Source: Lineus longissimus (taxonomy: Eukaryota; Nemertea; Pilidiophora; Heteronemertea; Lineidae). From it: DNA of 64,000 bases. Within the stretch, counting starts at the first letter, position 1; every line of letters starts with the position of its first letter. The position numbers and the translations under genes are program-made. Shown here one piece after another: positions 47,341 to 58,354 of the stretch. The notes beneath the pieces are model-generated. The model ran no database searches and was not told the DNA's origin. It saw only the letters and a program-made list of their open reading frames with translations. The stretch is from assembly GCF_910592395.1 (NCBI RefSeq), contig NC_088316.1:9920001-9984000 (forward strand), written 5' to 3'.

Positions 47341-47887
47341 CTTTTTGGCTCACCGTTAGGGGAGTCTATGCAATAGCCCTGTGTCCGTCGTCCGTCGTGG
47401 TCCGTCATTGTCCATCGTCGTCCGTCGTCGTCCGTCGTCGTCCGTCGTCGTCGTATCCTGTGGCACGTTTCTTAACCGCTAGTGCTATGAACTTGAAACT
47501 TTGTACACATAAACCCCCTAGGTCAGAGCTACTCTGACACTGAATTTCGGTGCGGTCTGGCCACCAGGGGGCCAAAACTGAAAACATAAAAAGTGTGATA
47601 TGTCTCCTATTAATGATCCGTTTTCAATAAAGATTTTATGGTAGGTACATCACATATCGTACGAGTTTTTGATTTGAACTACTTTTCAAGGTCACAGAGG
47701 TCAAATGGCGTAAATTGGCCATTAGGATGTAACTATGGCACGTTTCTAATCTGCAATGACTAGCAATCCCAAATTTGGTACACAAGTACCCTTTAGTCAG
47801 GTGATCTCAGGGACCGAAGTTCGCTCCAATATGATTCACCACTTGACCACCAGGGGCAAAATCCAAAAACCTTAAAAATGTGATTAT
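47341..47887 (+). repeat. Dispersed GTC-repeat family, left half of a split copy
   Basis: Begins TTTTTGGCTCACCGTTAGGG and has a GTCCGTCGTCGTC-type microsatellite (47392-47455). It continues through the same modules as the copy at 24477 and ends at AACCTTAAAAATGTGATT, where the LINE begins. The continuation resumes at about 50961. Confidence 0.85.
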
Positions 47888-50800
47888 ATATATATTTCTT
47901 TATTTCCTCCTTGTAGGAAGATTACAGAACAACAATAATGTATAGTTATTTACAGCAAGCAACAAATCAAAATTGCACGAGACAAATCAAGAAATTAAAG
48001 TAAAGGTGTCTCTGAACTATTTCGCCTCACGCCCGCCAGGTGGCGGCAGTAACACCCAGAACTTGTGACATTTCATCAAAATCGAGGCTATCTGTTTGCC
48101 TCCCCAGCAATGTTTCGACCAAATCACTGTCCATCACATTCCAGAGTTCGCTTCTAACATTAGCGTCGCATTTTTGCTCAATGCTGTCCCAAAACCGTTC
48201 CCAGCTGTTACTGCTAAAGGCATTGCATTGACAAAAAGGGTGAACTTGAGGGTCCGTGTAGACGCTGTTACATTGTTCGCAGGATTTTTCGGTTGGTTCG
48301 ACACGCAGTGTACACAACTTTGCCAGAAAGGCATAATTTGATGCTAAGTTCGGATCGTTCTTTGCACAAATCCAGAGCATAGACGGAAAGTCTAGAGACT
48401 TTTCAATGTTCAGTATTCTCTGATGGCCATTTTCCTGGCAGTCTAACACAAATTGTTTATTTTCAAACAGTAATGTTGCTTCGTTCACTAGAATTTTCCA
48501 GATTCCTTTATCTGGAAAGCTACATGTATCCGATTCAAAGTAATCGGTCAGATATTCACGGCAATTATATTTGTCCATAAGATTTACGAGGATTGGAACA
48601 TAGCCTAAACTTTTATTACTGTCTTTATCCGCACGTTCGACCATATTGGCATATCGGAATTTTAGAACTTTCAAAGGAAGGGAATTTTCAGACATTTTTG
48701 CAAGTTGCCCGAAAAATTGCAAACACCTTCTGTCCAAGTAACACTGTAGCGTAGGACTGCCTATCATTGCTTGGCACACGGTTGTGCTCGTTAGCCGATT
48801 AAATCCTTGCATCCTTTTAAGACAGTAAAGGTGGGCTCTTTCTACAATTAACAGCTCTGAGAGAGCAATTTCCTGACACCAAATTTCAGCTCCATAAAGA
48901 GCTCTGGGAAGGCAAATCGTTCTGTACAAGTTGTGGCTTATTATTGGGCTGAAACCACTTGGCTCTTCAGTTTCTGAGCAGCTTCAATAGTTCGCTGCGT
49001 AGACTTTAAGTATTTATCAACTAGTATCCCGAGGTGAACATGAGAGGATTTTTCATTGACCGACTGGTTACCTTGCGCCCATTTCCTTTCATTTTTAGTT
49101 CGCTTCCATTGCGCAGCGGTTTCCCCTTGAACTATAACACAGCATTTTTCGGCATTGTAGTCATAGCGCCACTTGACTGAATACCGAAACGAACATGACA
49201 TCATCCTATCAAGGCCACATTTGGCGAGAGAGAGCAACGTGAGATCATCTACGTGACACGGTGAGCCGCAGTTTATTTTATCAATGTTTAATCCGTCTCT
49301 GGTGTCGTCGAGCTCGTCTATTAGCGCGTTGATAAACAACAAGTAAAGCCACGTTGACAAGACGCCACCTTGTCTCACGCCTTGTTTAAGCGCAAACCAC
49401 GGCGAGGAGAATTCGTTTTCTGTGACACAGCTTTCTATTTCTGTATAACAATTATTTGGAACTCGCCAGAATTTCCCATTTATACCAAACAGAAATAGTT
49501 TATACAGGATACCTTCAATGCAGACGGTATCGTAGGCTTTACGGGTGTCCAAGAAGCAAGCGTACACTTTAGAATGTTTTCGATCTGATGGTATATCGAT
49601 TCCATCATGACAAATGACGTGGATACACAACTGCGATTTTTCTGATAGGCGCTTTGCTGTGGGTTCGGAAAGACAATATTATTGTCTGCGGTCCAGTTTT
49701 GCAACCGAGTCAGCAGTAGCCTTTCAAATAACTTATACAAGACTGGTAACAATGTGATAGGCCGATAGCTATTCGGACCACTCCTGTTCTTCCCATGACC
49801 TTTAAACAGTGTATGTATAACTCCCCGTTTTGCATCTCTCGGAATATATTCATGTTTGAGGAACAGGTTAAAGAGTTCTGTAATTTTGACATGAAGGGCA
49901 TGCCCGCCATATTTGATGTGTTCGTTGCCTACTCCACCATGCCCTCCGGCTTTCCCGTTCTTTAGCTGTCGAATCCCACTTTTTAGCTCTTCAGTGGTAA
50001 AGGGGGCGTCCAATGAGGGGTCGTGATTGGCAGCCGATTCTCGCATCATTTCCTCTAGTTTGGTATCCACGAATCGTTTGAAGGCGGCGTCATATTCCGG
50101 TTTCACCTTTGGTGTGTAGAGCGTTTCATAGTGTTCCGCCCATTTACGCGTTATGTCGGTGGAACTATAGAAGATTGTTCCGTCAAAGCGCATCGGTGGC
50201 GGTAGTTTATTTGGGGTCCGACGGTTGGCTTTGAGCAGTTTCCCAAACTTGGTTTGGTCAATTTCTGCGCTTTCATTAAGTTTCCGGTAGAACTCTTGTT
50301 GTAGCTTTGCATTTTGTTGGCGAAACTCTGCGCGAAATTCACTTTTCTTCTCTTTATACTCTCTGTAGACAGTCGAGTCTGAGTCCCTGGGCTTACCCGC
50401 TGCTGTCCAGGCTAGCCGGGCGTCGCGCATTCTCTGGTGAAGTGGCTTGAGCGTTTCCTTCCAATTTGGACGGATATTCTTTCGAAACACACATTCAGGT
50501 ATAGTTCGCGCGGATGCCACTAACATAGCGCTGACGACTGGATTGATACGCATTGTCAATGTCGCGACTGGTAAAGAAATAACTCTGACTTATGTCGGGC
50601 AACTGGCGCTTCAGTTCCTGCCGGTATTGTACTATTTTGCTGAAATCAGTTTTGGCGCAATACTTCCATTATCGTTTTCGTTTTCGCTGTACCAATGGTT
50701 CCTCATTGGAATGATCCTTTGTTTCTGAGGTACTGAGTTTCAGTATTGCATGGAGGGCTAAATTGTCGGATGTATTTGGATCAACATCTTCCACCACTTC

Positions 50801-50955
50801 ACATGTCTTCAAACATTCAAGCAGTAGCGAGTTTATGCAAATGTGATCTATAAGCGTTTTGTTTGATCCTTCAAACGGATCGAACGTGTATGCGGGTCCT
50901 TTACATTGTGAGCTGACTGGGATCGATGAAAGCCCAGTCCGACGCAAAAATGAGT
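47888..50955 (-). mobile_element. Nearly full-length LINE inserted in the dispersed repeat
   Basis: In minus orientation it runs from the endonuclease C-terminus (50955) through reverse transcriptase to a 3' UTR ending with a polyadenylation signal (AATAAAG at about 47905) and an AT-rich tail (47883-47895). The dispersed repeat is interrupted exactly here, with about 45 bp of the repeat missing at the junction compared with the copy at 25040-25085. This fits target-primed integration with a small target deletion. 5'-truncated within the endonuclease gene. Confidence 0.85.
48027..50955 (-). pseudogene. LINE polyprotein: APE endonuclease end, reverse transcriptase, C-terminal Cys-rich tail
   Basis: Starting at the right: the end of an APE-type endonuclease (TLIDHICINSLLL and the S-D-x-L-A-L block, in place of the usual S-D-H) at 50930-50720. 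Reverse transcriptase follows with DAKRGVIHTLFKGHGK and SYRPITLLPVLYKLFERLL (49830-49710), FLDTRKAYDTV, GVRQGGVLSTWLYLLFINAL and HVDD (usual YxDD). The C-terminal part reads LPRALYGAEIW, then ERAHLYCLKRMQGF and a C-x2-C ... H-x-x-x-C-x-C motif (CEQCNSVY ... HPFCQC), perhaps a zinc knuckle. Frames break near 49580 and 48935, each a 1-nt shift. Otherwise it is well preserved. The clade is uncertain. Confidence 0.83.
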
Positions 50956-51360
50956 CTAGTACATCTAACCACCATACAGTATATGTCACACAGGTTTTTA
51001 ATTTTACCTACTTTTCAAGGTCACATAGGTCAAATGGCGTAAATTGGCCGTCAGGCCGTAACTATGGCACGTTTCTTAACCGCAATGACTTTTGATCACA
51101 AACTAAGTACACATGTACCCCTTGGTCAGGTGATCTAAGGTACCGAAGTTTGGTCCGATCTGATTTGCCGTTTGGCCTCCAGGGTGGATGAACACACCGG
51201 CAAGGTCACAGAGGTCAAATGTACTGTAAATTGGCCATTTTGGGGAAATTGTAATTGCTTGGACCTACATCAAACCTAAAACTACATGACACAATACCAT
51301 GATCTTTATCCATCTTTCCTTCACATGAGGTGAGCACAATGGCCCTGGCCATTTCATTTA
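50956..51360 (+). repeat. Dispersed GTC-repeat family, right half of the split copy
   Basis: Starts at ATCTAACCACCATACAGTAT, the same word as 25086-25106. It proceeds to the family's right end CACATGAGGTGAGCACAATGG at 51327-51347. It lacks the AGGGCC MITE, giving the empty site for 25551-25748. Confidence 0.85.
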
Positions 51361-52309
51361 TTCCAAAAATTCAAAGAAGGTTGTCATGGTGCATTTAAAG
51401 GTCTTTGTCTGAAAAAAATTCTACAAAAACAAATTGATTTTGAGGGATGTTATGCGCACTATTTTGGTTCGGTAAGGAAAATTGCTGTCTTATCAGGTTT
51501 GTGTGTGCAGACGATGCTTTGAAGCGAGGGAAAGCGAGGTGAGATTTGGTCCTTGAATAGTTTTAATCGGCTTTAAATGGGTATAGATATTCACTTCAGT
51601 AATATTAAACAGGGTTACAATACAGCAGACTTGAATAGCTTTAGTAAATCGCCACATTTACGGCATTTTGTTCGAGCATTCTTGCCGCGAACATTTGTGT
51701 ACAGTATACATGCATTACACGTGCAATGGAAGCCAATACTGGCAGATAGAATATGCTTGAATATTATCGCTGCGCTGGAGAATGCCTAAGACTGTGGGGA
51801 CGTCAGTCACGAATAATACCCCTTAGTGGATGGACACACCGGCAATGATCGTGGCTTACGATGAGTTTGATATTCGGCCGAACCAATATCCCATGAAGTG
51901 CTTATCTAATAATGTGAGAAAAATAAATCCCCAAACAAACCAGCCTAATCAAATATCGCTAAGAGCTGCTCTTTTAATCAAGTGTTTTCACAGAAGTGAC
52001 GCCTCAATATTCAAAAATTAGAATGTCGTCGGTATCAAATCAAAGATGTAAGATGGGTAATGCGAGACTAAATCCGTATTTAGTTTTATTGATACTGACC
52101 TATCATATAATCGAAATGCACCAGAGGCATGGACGTTTGTAAGTCTATCATGATTGCAAGTAAACCCCCAGCGACCAAGATAAAAAACAAAATCACCCGA
52201 CTATCGATCGACCAACGCCAGTTGAAACATATATTGACACCAAACAACTGGTCTCAATTGACTGCGCAGATCTAGACAGCACGATTATTGACGCGACAGA
52301 TCATCGTGA
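51361..52309. other. No gene seen
   Basis: Two plus-strand open frames (51577-51789 and 51830-52021) have ordinary composition but no domain or splice context that I can support. Confidence 0.4.
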
Positions 52310-52565
52310 AACGAAAAAAAAGAAAAATATTTCTAGCTTGTTCGAACTCAGGACCTCTGTTTTCGATACTTTCTCGGCCACGGATTGTTATGTTGAATTA
52401 ACATGTGATTTACAACTACGCCGCGACGTCCTTGCATAATGTTAACCCATCATGTGCAACTTTATTTTCCAATCAAAACCAAGACTTGGTGGAGATGAGG
52501 ATACCGATCAAAAATCGAAGGTCCCGAGTTCGAAACCGATAGAAATTATTTCCCTTTTTTCTTTT
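52310..52565. repeat. Inverted repeat with box B-like words in both arms
   Basis: GAAAAATATTTCT and GTTCGAACTCAGGACC in the left arm are mirrored by GGTCCCGAGTTCGAAACC and AGAAATTATTTCCC in the right. Each arm holds a tRNA-type box B (GTTCGAACTC / GAGTTCGAAAC), so the unit could be two head-to-head tRNA-like ends or a MITE. No full tRNA fold is seen. Confidence 0.65.
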
Positions 52566-52706
52566 CACATGATTTTCTCAGTGACCTGGCTCGCCAATGA
52601 ACTTGTTGCTAATTGTGCAGTCAAGTGAGACCAGTTAACAAATGGTCAATCATTGTTCAAGTGTTGTTATTCGTTTAATTGCCGGGCGGGCGAAGTTGTT
52701 TTTAAA

Positions 52707-52884
52707 ATGACCGCTAGAGGTTTCATGCGATGCATGCATGTCGGCGAGTTCTGCCGTGTGTCTACTGTACTGTCGAACATTTTAACGAAGGAAGTTAGCC
52801 ATCGTCTAAAGTCATTCAGGCCAGAATACCGGTGTTACAGTTCTAATGGTCCTCCTGAAAAGAGTGGAACCATCCTCATCTATG
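52707..52884 (+). CDS. First coding exon of a nuclear-encoded mitochondrial protein (TMEM70-like guess)
   Basis: ATG at 52707 (after AAAATGACC) opens a 59-codon stretch plus one base, closed by a donor TATG|GTAACA at 52884/52885. The N-terminus is rich in Arg, Met, Ser and Leu with few acidic residues, ending RPEYRCYSS. R-x-Y|S-S is a textbook mitochondrial processing site. After it comes NGPPEKSGTILIYG, which resembles the start of the mature part of TMEM70-type assembly factors (short polar stretch, then a Leu-Ile-Tyr-Gly strand). The family guess is weak and rests on this last block only. No second exon was found before the (ATCC)n tract at 53014, so the gene would have a long first intron or be cut by repeats. 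Confidence 0.5.
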
Positions 52885-53013
52885 GTAACATATTCTGATT
52901 GCGGAAAAGTCCTGAGGCCCATGAATTTTACCTTAGAGATTAAAAGCTTTTTAGCTCAGAGCTAAAACGGAGCTAGTAGAATAGCTGTTCAAATGGTGTC
53001 CGTCCTGCAATCT

Positions 53014-53081
53014 ATCCATCCATCCATCCATCCATCCATCCATCCATCCATCCATCCATCCATCCATCCATCCATCCATCT
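53014..53081. repeat. (ATCC)n microsatellite
   Basis: Uninterrupted CATC/ATCC repeats for about 68 bp, 130 bp downstream of the candidate mitochondrial exon. Confidence 0.97.
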
Positions 53082-53413
53082 AACTGAGGGACCATCTGTG
53101 GACAAAATTGGACATTTCTGACCAGGAAGGCCTAGCCACTTCGTTGAATTAGAATGAGGTCATTTCGCGTTTAGATTTCTTTCCCTTTTTACCTCGGTCC
53201 ACAGAGCAAATATTGTTTTTAAATGTGGCTAAATACGTTTAAATATTTTTTCATTTTTTACTTTTAATGGAATTGATATAGTTTTCACCGCCAGTTGGCG
53301 CTGCAGGCACATTGACTGAATTTTGGCGATTTTAAATTTGGCGGTGGCTCAACTTTTTTGCAAGCAGTGCCGCTGATAGGCCGATCGATAGAAGAGATGC
53401 CACCATTTAAAAA

Positions 53414-53440
53414 TGGCCGTAGTCGCTGCTTCAATGAAGG
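53414..53440 (+). CDS. Candidate first coding exon (9 aa), weak
   Basis: ATGGCCGTAGTCGCTGC starts in a good context (AAAATGG) and encodes MAVVAASMK, followed at once by a very strong donor AAG|GTGAGTGA (53440/53441). Upstream there is a run of CG dinucleotides (53370-53395). No second exon was found. It is listed because short first exons with perfect donors are easy to miss. Confidence 0.18.
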
Positions 53441-53862
53441 TGAGTGAAATTTCTCATGTTCAATCGGTTGATACTCTTTTAATCAACATGACCATGTACC
53501 TGAAATTTGTTAAGGTACTGAAAAGATTCTATATAATTCAGATTTATCAATAGTTTTTTATAATATTGCGGAAATTTTGTGCACAAATTAGCGAAAGTTG
53601 GTGCTCGTCTCATGTCATTTTAGAGCGAGAAATTTGTTTCCGTCGATCTCTACCAGTGAAAAATCGCTTGAATAGCTTCGAATTTTTGTGAAAATAAGTA
53701 TCTGAACTTGGTTTCAAATAGTCTAGAGAGTTACCTCTGTGGTGATACATATGGTATGTGATAAATATTTGTGGAATTTGTGAAATTCGGTTTTTCAAAC
53801 GTGCCGATGATGCAAGCGATCTCGCTTGAATTTTGCAAGTCCTGATATGTCGACCGCTTACC

Positions 53863-53950
53863 AGTCAGAACGGCCCCTGGTCAAAACGGCCCCGCTTTAA
53901 TAGAGTCAAAACGGCCCCGAGTCAAAACGGTCCCGGGTCAAAACGGCCCT
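53863..53950 (+). repeat. Short tandem repeat, GTCAAAACGGCCCC unit
   Basis: Five to six near copies of a 14-17 bp unit (GTCAAAACGGCCCC with small changes). Spacing varies because of short inserts. No function visible. Confidence 0.85.
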
Positions 53951-54138
53951 GTACCGCCTTGAGCAAAGGGTAGTTGAGGGTGTCAGCTGATAGTATTCCA
54001 TCCTGAGGAAATCTTTTCAAGAGATACTTGTCTTTGATGGCAGGGTCTATAGAGCAAGCGCAAGTATAATAATAATAATGAGTCTTTTATATAGTATATA
54101 TTTTTTATTATATTATATATTATAGTATAGTATAGATT

Positions 54139-54772
54139 TTATATAGTTGTATAGTTCAAATTACAGTTCAAATCACAGTTCAAATCACATTTAGTCCATA
54201 TAACCGTCCGAACTTGGGGCAACGAGATGGGAACATGAACGGAGCAACTGACGAGCGTTTTTCCTTCCTTCGATGTAGTCATCCCATACGGCGAATAGTC
54301 TCCCTTGGATCTGGCGGTACTGGGCTCGAACACCAGTGGTACTTGCTTCATGTCGTCACCTTGTCGTACGAATGCGTGGACACTCAGCAGCTGCGTAAAG
54401 GGATCTTTGACGACCTTGAACGTACCATCGATGTACCATGTACCGTTTTCCACCTACTCGAATTTCTTCACGAAAGAAGTCCTCGGGAATGTGAGTTTCG
54501 TCCATTTCGAACTGTAGGTCTTTTGGTTCAGCTGGACGCATCTTCTGCCGAAAACGATTCGCTGCTCTTGCTAAATTCACGGGGTTTTGCAGCGCTTCGA
54601 TGGGCTCTGTTCTGGTCTGAATGTCTTGGTTCAGGAATACCTGATTCACAATCTCTGCGGCGGGCATAAAAATCTCCTGAGCTGCGGACTTCTTAATCTT
54701 TGTTGCGACATTCGTTGCAAGGGCAGCGCCAAGCTTGCCGGGGTGGACGTGTGACCGGGTGTCAAAAATCAC
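54139..54772 (-). pseudogene. MULE-type transposase fragment
   Basis: From 54772 the minus strand encodes an N-terminal helical region (ARAANRFRQKMRPAEPKDLQ) leading to FREEIRV, then, after a 1-nt frame shift near 54445, ENGTWYIDGTFKVVKDPFTQ and LLSVHAFVRQ with KQVPLVF. W-x-x-D-G-T-F-x-x-x-P-x-x-F-x-Q-L ... H is the first catalytic Asp block of MULE transposases. The second and third catalytic blocks are absent and the frame ends in an AT-rich tract at 54060-54200. A dead fragment. Confidence 0.75.
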
Positions 54773-56040
54773 TCGCCTAAATTCAATTCAAAGATCGAAA
54801 ATAATATCTGAAATTAGTTTCAAATAGCCTACGCAATTATCATTTCGGTGATATATAATGCATGCATGTAATAATTGATTAATCTGCCTAAAACGCGCAA
54901 TTAAAACGGCGAAAGATCTTGATAAACACTCTGGTGACGGTCGCACTAAATAACGACCGGTAGGGCCCGGAGTCTGGCGGAGAAAAAAAGGTAGCGCCCG
55001 GAGGTTGAATCGGGATTTTTATGCACTTTTAACTGTATATATATGTTGTTTAGATGTATTTCTAACAGTTCTGTAACTTTTATGACCAAGCTTGCACCCA
55101 AAGTTGGTAAAATTGATGCTTGTTTATGGGCTGCGCTAGCGACCGGAGAATTCGCCGTCGGCCATTTCGGCTACGGTCCCTGAGTTGTTGTGGCTGGCAA
55201 TTTTGCAACAAATCTCGCCATTTACGTTTGTTTTCTCCCTGTCTGGTCATTGGCCGTGACAACAATTATTTTGAAAGTCACATTATGACATCGTAGTATG
55301 AATTCCACTGCAGTTTCGTTACGCAGCAATGCTCATGTTTTTGGTTTGCAATCCTGTACTGTCTGTACACTGCGCTGTGCATGGTTGTACTGTAGGCTGT
55401 AAAAAAGACAAAAACGATAGCCTAGCCCTATAGGATAGCAGGCTTAGAGTATAACTCAACAGGCCCTCATGATTCATTTGATGGACACCTTATTTGATAG
55501 TACCTCATCATTAAGTCCACTAGATCCTGTTCTGTCGCATGTCGTAGACGATAGACAATTTTCAAAATGTAGTACACCACTCGCTCATTTTTAAGCCCAG
55601 CTCTCGGCTCACGTCATGTGGGCACGGTTGGCTGTTGAGTGTTATGGTTCAGTCTGTGAGACTAATTTAAAGAGGTTACACTTTTATTTTGAATTGGAAA
55701 ACAGCCCACAGGACTGACTTTTCACTGAGTAATAAGTGTGCCCTTCGAAGGTTAAGTCTCTTTCTGGATTTGCTTCCATAGATGCCTTGTTCAGGATATC
55801 ATCTGACAAATGCCTGATCAAGCACAGATTGTATCCGGTGGTGTACATTTCCCCGTCTATGTCACCCTTTTTTATTCAGTCAGTGTTAATTTCTCTTCTC
55901 TTTTTATTACAGATTAACTGTTGTTGGTTATTGCAAGAGGAGTCGTTGACACATTTCAAGTCCAGGAAAGCACTTGCTGTTCCCACATTTAGAGTAAGGT
56001 GTGCTTACTCGTTTTACTGCTTTCCATTCCCGGATAGCGT

Positions 56041-56128
56041 TATCAAATATCTGCCGCAAGGCAACAAATATCTGCCGCAAGGCGCTTCAAATATCTGCCG
56101 AAAGGCTTCAAATATCTGCCGCACCAAT
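56041..56128 (+). repeat. Tandem repeat with AAATATCTGCCGCAAGGC unit
   Basis: Four copies of an 18-23 bp unit, differing in the tail (GCAACA, GCGCTTC, CTTC). The difference in unit length breaks any reading frame. Confidence 0.88.
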
Positions 56129-56359
56129 AAAGTTCATTTTGTTAACCAACTCTTTATCTTCTTTTCTTCACATACAAAAAAGACCGTCCCAAACATTTGG
56201 CTGCATCCACTTCATCAATGTCCAGACAACAGTCGGTTCATTTGACCATTGTAAAGCACAAGGCCCCACCTCACAAAATACACTGTAATAATTATGTACC
56301 TTGTGTCCATGTGCATGTTATTAGTTCTACCCACGCTGCATGAAGACAAGGACTCCACT

Positions 56360-56465
56360 CTTTGACGTCACCACACGACTCCTTGACGTCATCACACACC
56401 CCACTAGTTACTGCAACGGCAATAGAAATTACTTTACGTCATAATAGCAGGGTGACGTCAACTCA
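56360..56465. promoter_or_regulatory. Cluster of CRE/ATF-like TGACGTCA sites
   Basis: TTTGACGTCACC (56362), TTGACGTCATC (56382), TTTACGTCATA (56433) and GGTGACGTCAAC (56450) lie within about 100 bp. TGACGTCA is the CREB/ATF core. No gene start was found next to it, so function is only suggested. Confidence 0.3.
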
Positions 56466-57343
56466 GTACTTCAGCATGCACTGATATAGCAAGAAGGTCT
56501 TTCGCACCAGCACTTCTGCGTGCTAGACGTTACAGCTTCACGTTGCCTCATAATAACGGTACCAACACACACTTGGCCCTTGCCTTCGCTTATCCATTTC
56601 AGCTGAGCGCCAGGCTCTTGAGCCTCTTGTTATAGAATCGTTTGTCCCCGGACACTTCATCCTGCGAACAAATGTTCAGTCCACACCCGTTGTTTTAATA
56701 CATGGAACCAAAAGAATGTTCAGAATATGTTAGTAAATCGACCTGATATCTGAAAGTTTACTTGTTTTTGGCGGGATGTCAAGAGCTATACTGACCGAAA
56801 ACAGACGACACATCTGCTGTATATTTGCTGAAGTTCTATGTATTAGCTTCAAGAAGAAATGCGATCTCCTACTCCTGAGTCAAGTAGTTCTAGCGGTTCT
56901 TGTTCTCTGCCTATGTATGTACCAATAACATATATTCATTGCCAGGGTAGCAGTCTTATGGCATTGCAAGAGTGGCCATAGAACAACGAATTCTGATGTG
57001 GACTTTTATTATCTGCGGCATTGACTGTCTTAGCCACAACTCAATCGTCATTATATAACAGGGAAAGACACTTTTCATAGGGACATTAAGTCTGTTACAC
57101 TAGCGGTGTAACGTAGCTTGGCAGCTTCCCGCCAATATAAATTGCAGTGGTGCAGTAACGCTGAAGTCAATATTATGCTTGGTACACCAAACCAATACCC
57201 ATGATACCGTGTAACCGAAGTGTCCTTTTGGTACACTTCGGTCCTGGGACTTCGGTCTACCTGACTTTACTCCCGATCAGGTCTCAACATCTTATATTCG
57301 AAGCTCGGTTGATGAATCTCGCGGTACCGTACGACAGAATATG

Positions 57344-57706
57344 AGACATAAGGCAAACGCAGATTTAAGCTTTTTTGTTACGTAAGGTAACATGGGGTAT
57401 TTGTAGCCCCTTTTTCACCTAAAACTTTGGTCACGCAAGAGATTTCCAGGCAGATTCACTAAAACCGCCCTGCATCTTGTAGTGGCACCTCTTCCAATTT
57501 TACAGCCTAAATTTAGGGCACTTAATTTAAAATAATGCCTCTCAGAGAAAATACAAGACTTGTTGTCAGGGGCTGCAAATACCCCGTGGCCTTGGGGAAG
57601 ATGAAACAAAAACATTGCCAGCGGCTGCAATTAGACCGGGGCTACAAATACCCCATTTTACCTTACGTAGCAAAAAAGCTTCAATCTGCGTTTACCTCAT
57701 GTGTCC
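57344..57706. mobile_element. MITE with about 65-bp inverted ends
   Basis: GCAAACGCAGATTTAAGC and the TGTTACGTAAGGTAACATGG word at the left (57344-57410) are mirrored at 57638-57706. Identity is high but not perfect (AAGCTTTTTTG against CAAAAAAGCTT matches; TTAAGC against TTCAATC does not). The inner part repeats GGGCTACAAATACCCC-like words. No frame inside. Confidence 0.8.
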
Positions 57707-57810
57707 ATGTCCACCGTTCCCATGACTTAGTCATGTGACTTTTGTGAGACCAACCTCGTCGTAAGTATGCTAGGTAGGGTGGTTAGGTAGATCTAGGTAC
57801 TAGGCATGTT

Positions 57811-57903
57811 CCCGTTCCGCCTATTCCTGTTTCGCCTACAGGTATTACCTGCTTCGCTTCACCTATTTCCTTTTTCGCCTACTTCCTGTTTCGCCTATGT
57901 TTC
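57811..57903 (+). repeat. Tandem repeat, CCTGTTTCGCCTA unit
   Basis: Five to six near copies of a 13-16 bp unit (CCCGTTCCGCCTATT, CCTGTTTCGCCTAC and so on). It resembles 53863-53950 in style but not in sequence. Confidence 0.8.
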
Positions 57904-58204
57904 TGTACCCCTATATTAAATAGACTCTCCAACTGGGACCCTTCGGGGATGCATGTCCATTTTTACGGGAAAGTGTGAGGAGACAGTTTAAGGCTGGTAG
58001 TCCTGTTGCCACCGTACCGGTGCCTCTTTCACGATGACAGCACCAATCTTTGTACAGATTGCATGCATGTGTTTGACATGTGATGGAAATTTGACCAATC
58101 AAATGCGATAACCAAAAAGAGTCATCTTGAAAGTGGCGACGGTCCGGGACTTATTTGACCATCTAAGGACCATTCTGACACACAGTAAAGACGAATAAAT
58201 CAGA

Positions 58205-58354
58205 AGATTCATGCACTTGATTGGGAACAACGTTTACATAGTGTTGGCCGTCGTCATGTCACGATGCATTGTAACTCTGACGGTTTTACATTAGTGTAAC
58301 GTGACGTAACGCGACGTCTTCGTAAACGTTGTTCCCAATCAAGTGCATGAATCT
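58205..58354. mobile_element. MITE (150 bp), intact copy
   Basis: AGATTCATGCACTTGATTGG opens and its complement closes the unit; the inverted match extends for about 33 bp up to CGTTTAC. A second copy at 58531 shares the left end and the GTGTTGGCCGTCGTC word and so confirms the family. Confidence 0.88.

Larger units (their letters stand above)
54775..57340. other. No gene seen; short repeats and CRE-like sites
   Basis: Holds a tandem AAATATCTGCCGCAAGGC unit at 56041-56128 and TGACGTCA-like words (see separate entries). The open frame at 55736-56245 (+) crosses the tandem repeat and starts without an upstream acceptor; I do not support it as a gene. A 10-bp stem hairpin with ACCGAAGTGT lies at 57213-57241. 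Confidence 0.45.

Noticed and set aside
52980-53090. Possible CRISPR-like or minisatellite array at the CATC run
   Set aside because: Simple (ATCC)n microsatellite without spacers. No CRISPR array was found anywhere.
55736-56245. 169-aa plus-strand frame as a secreted or membrane protein
   Set aside because: It runs through a tandem repeat and has no family. The hydrophobic part is short and the start lacks support.
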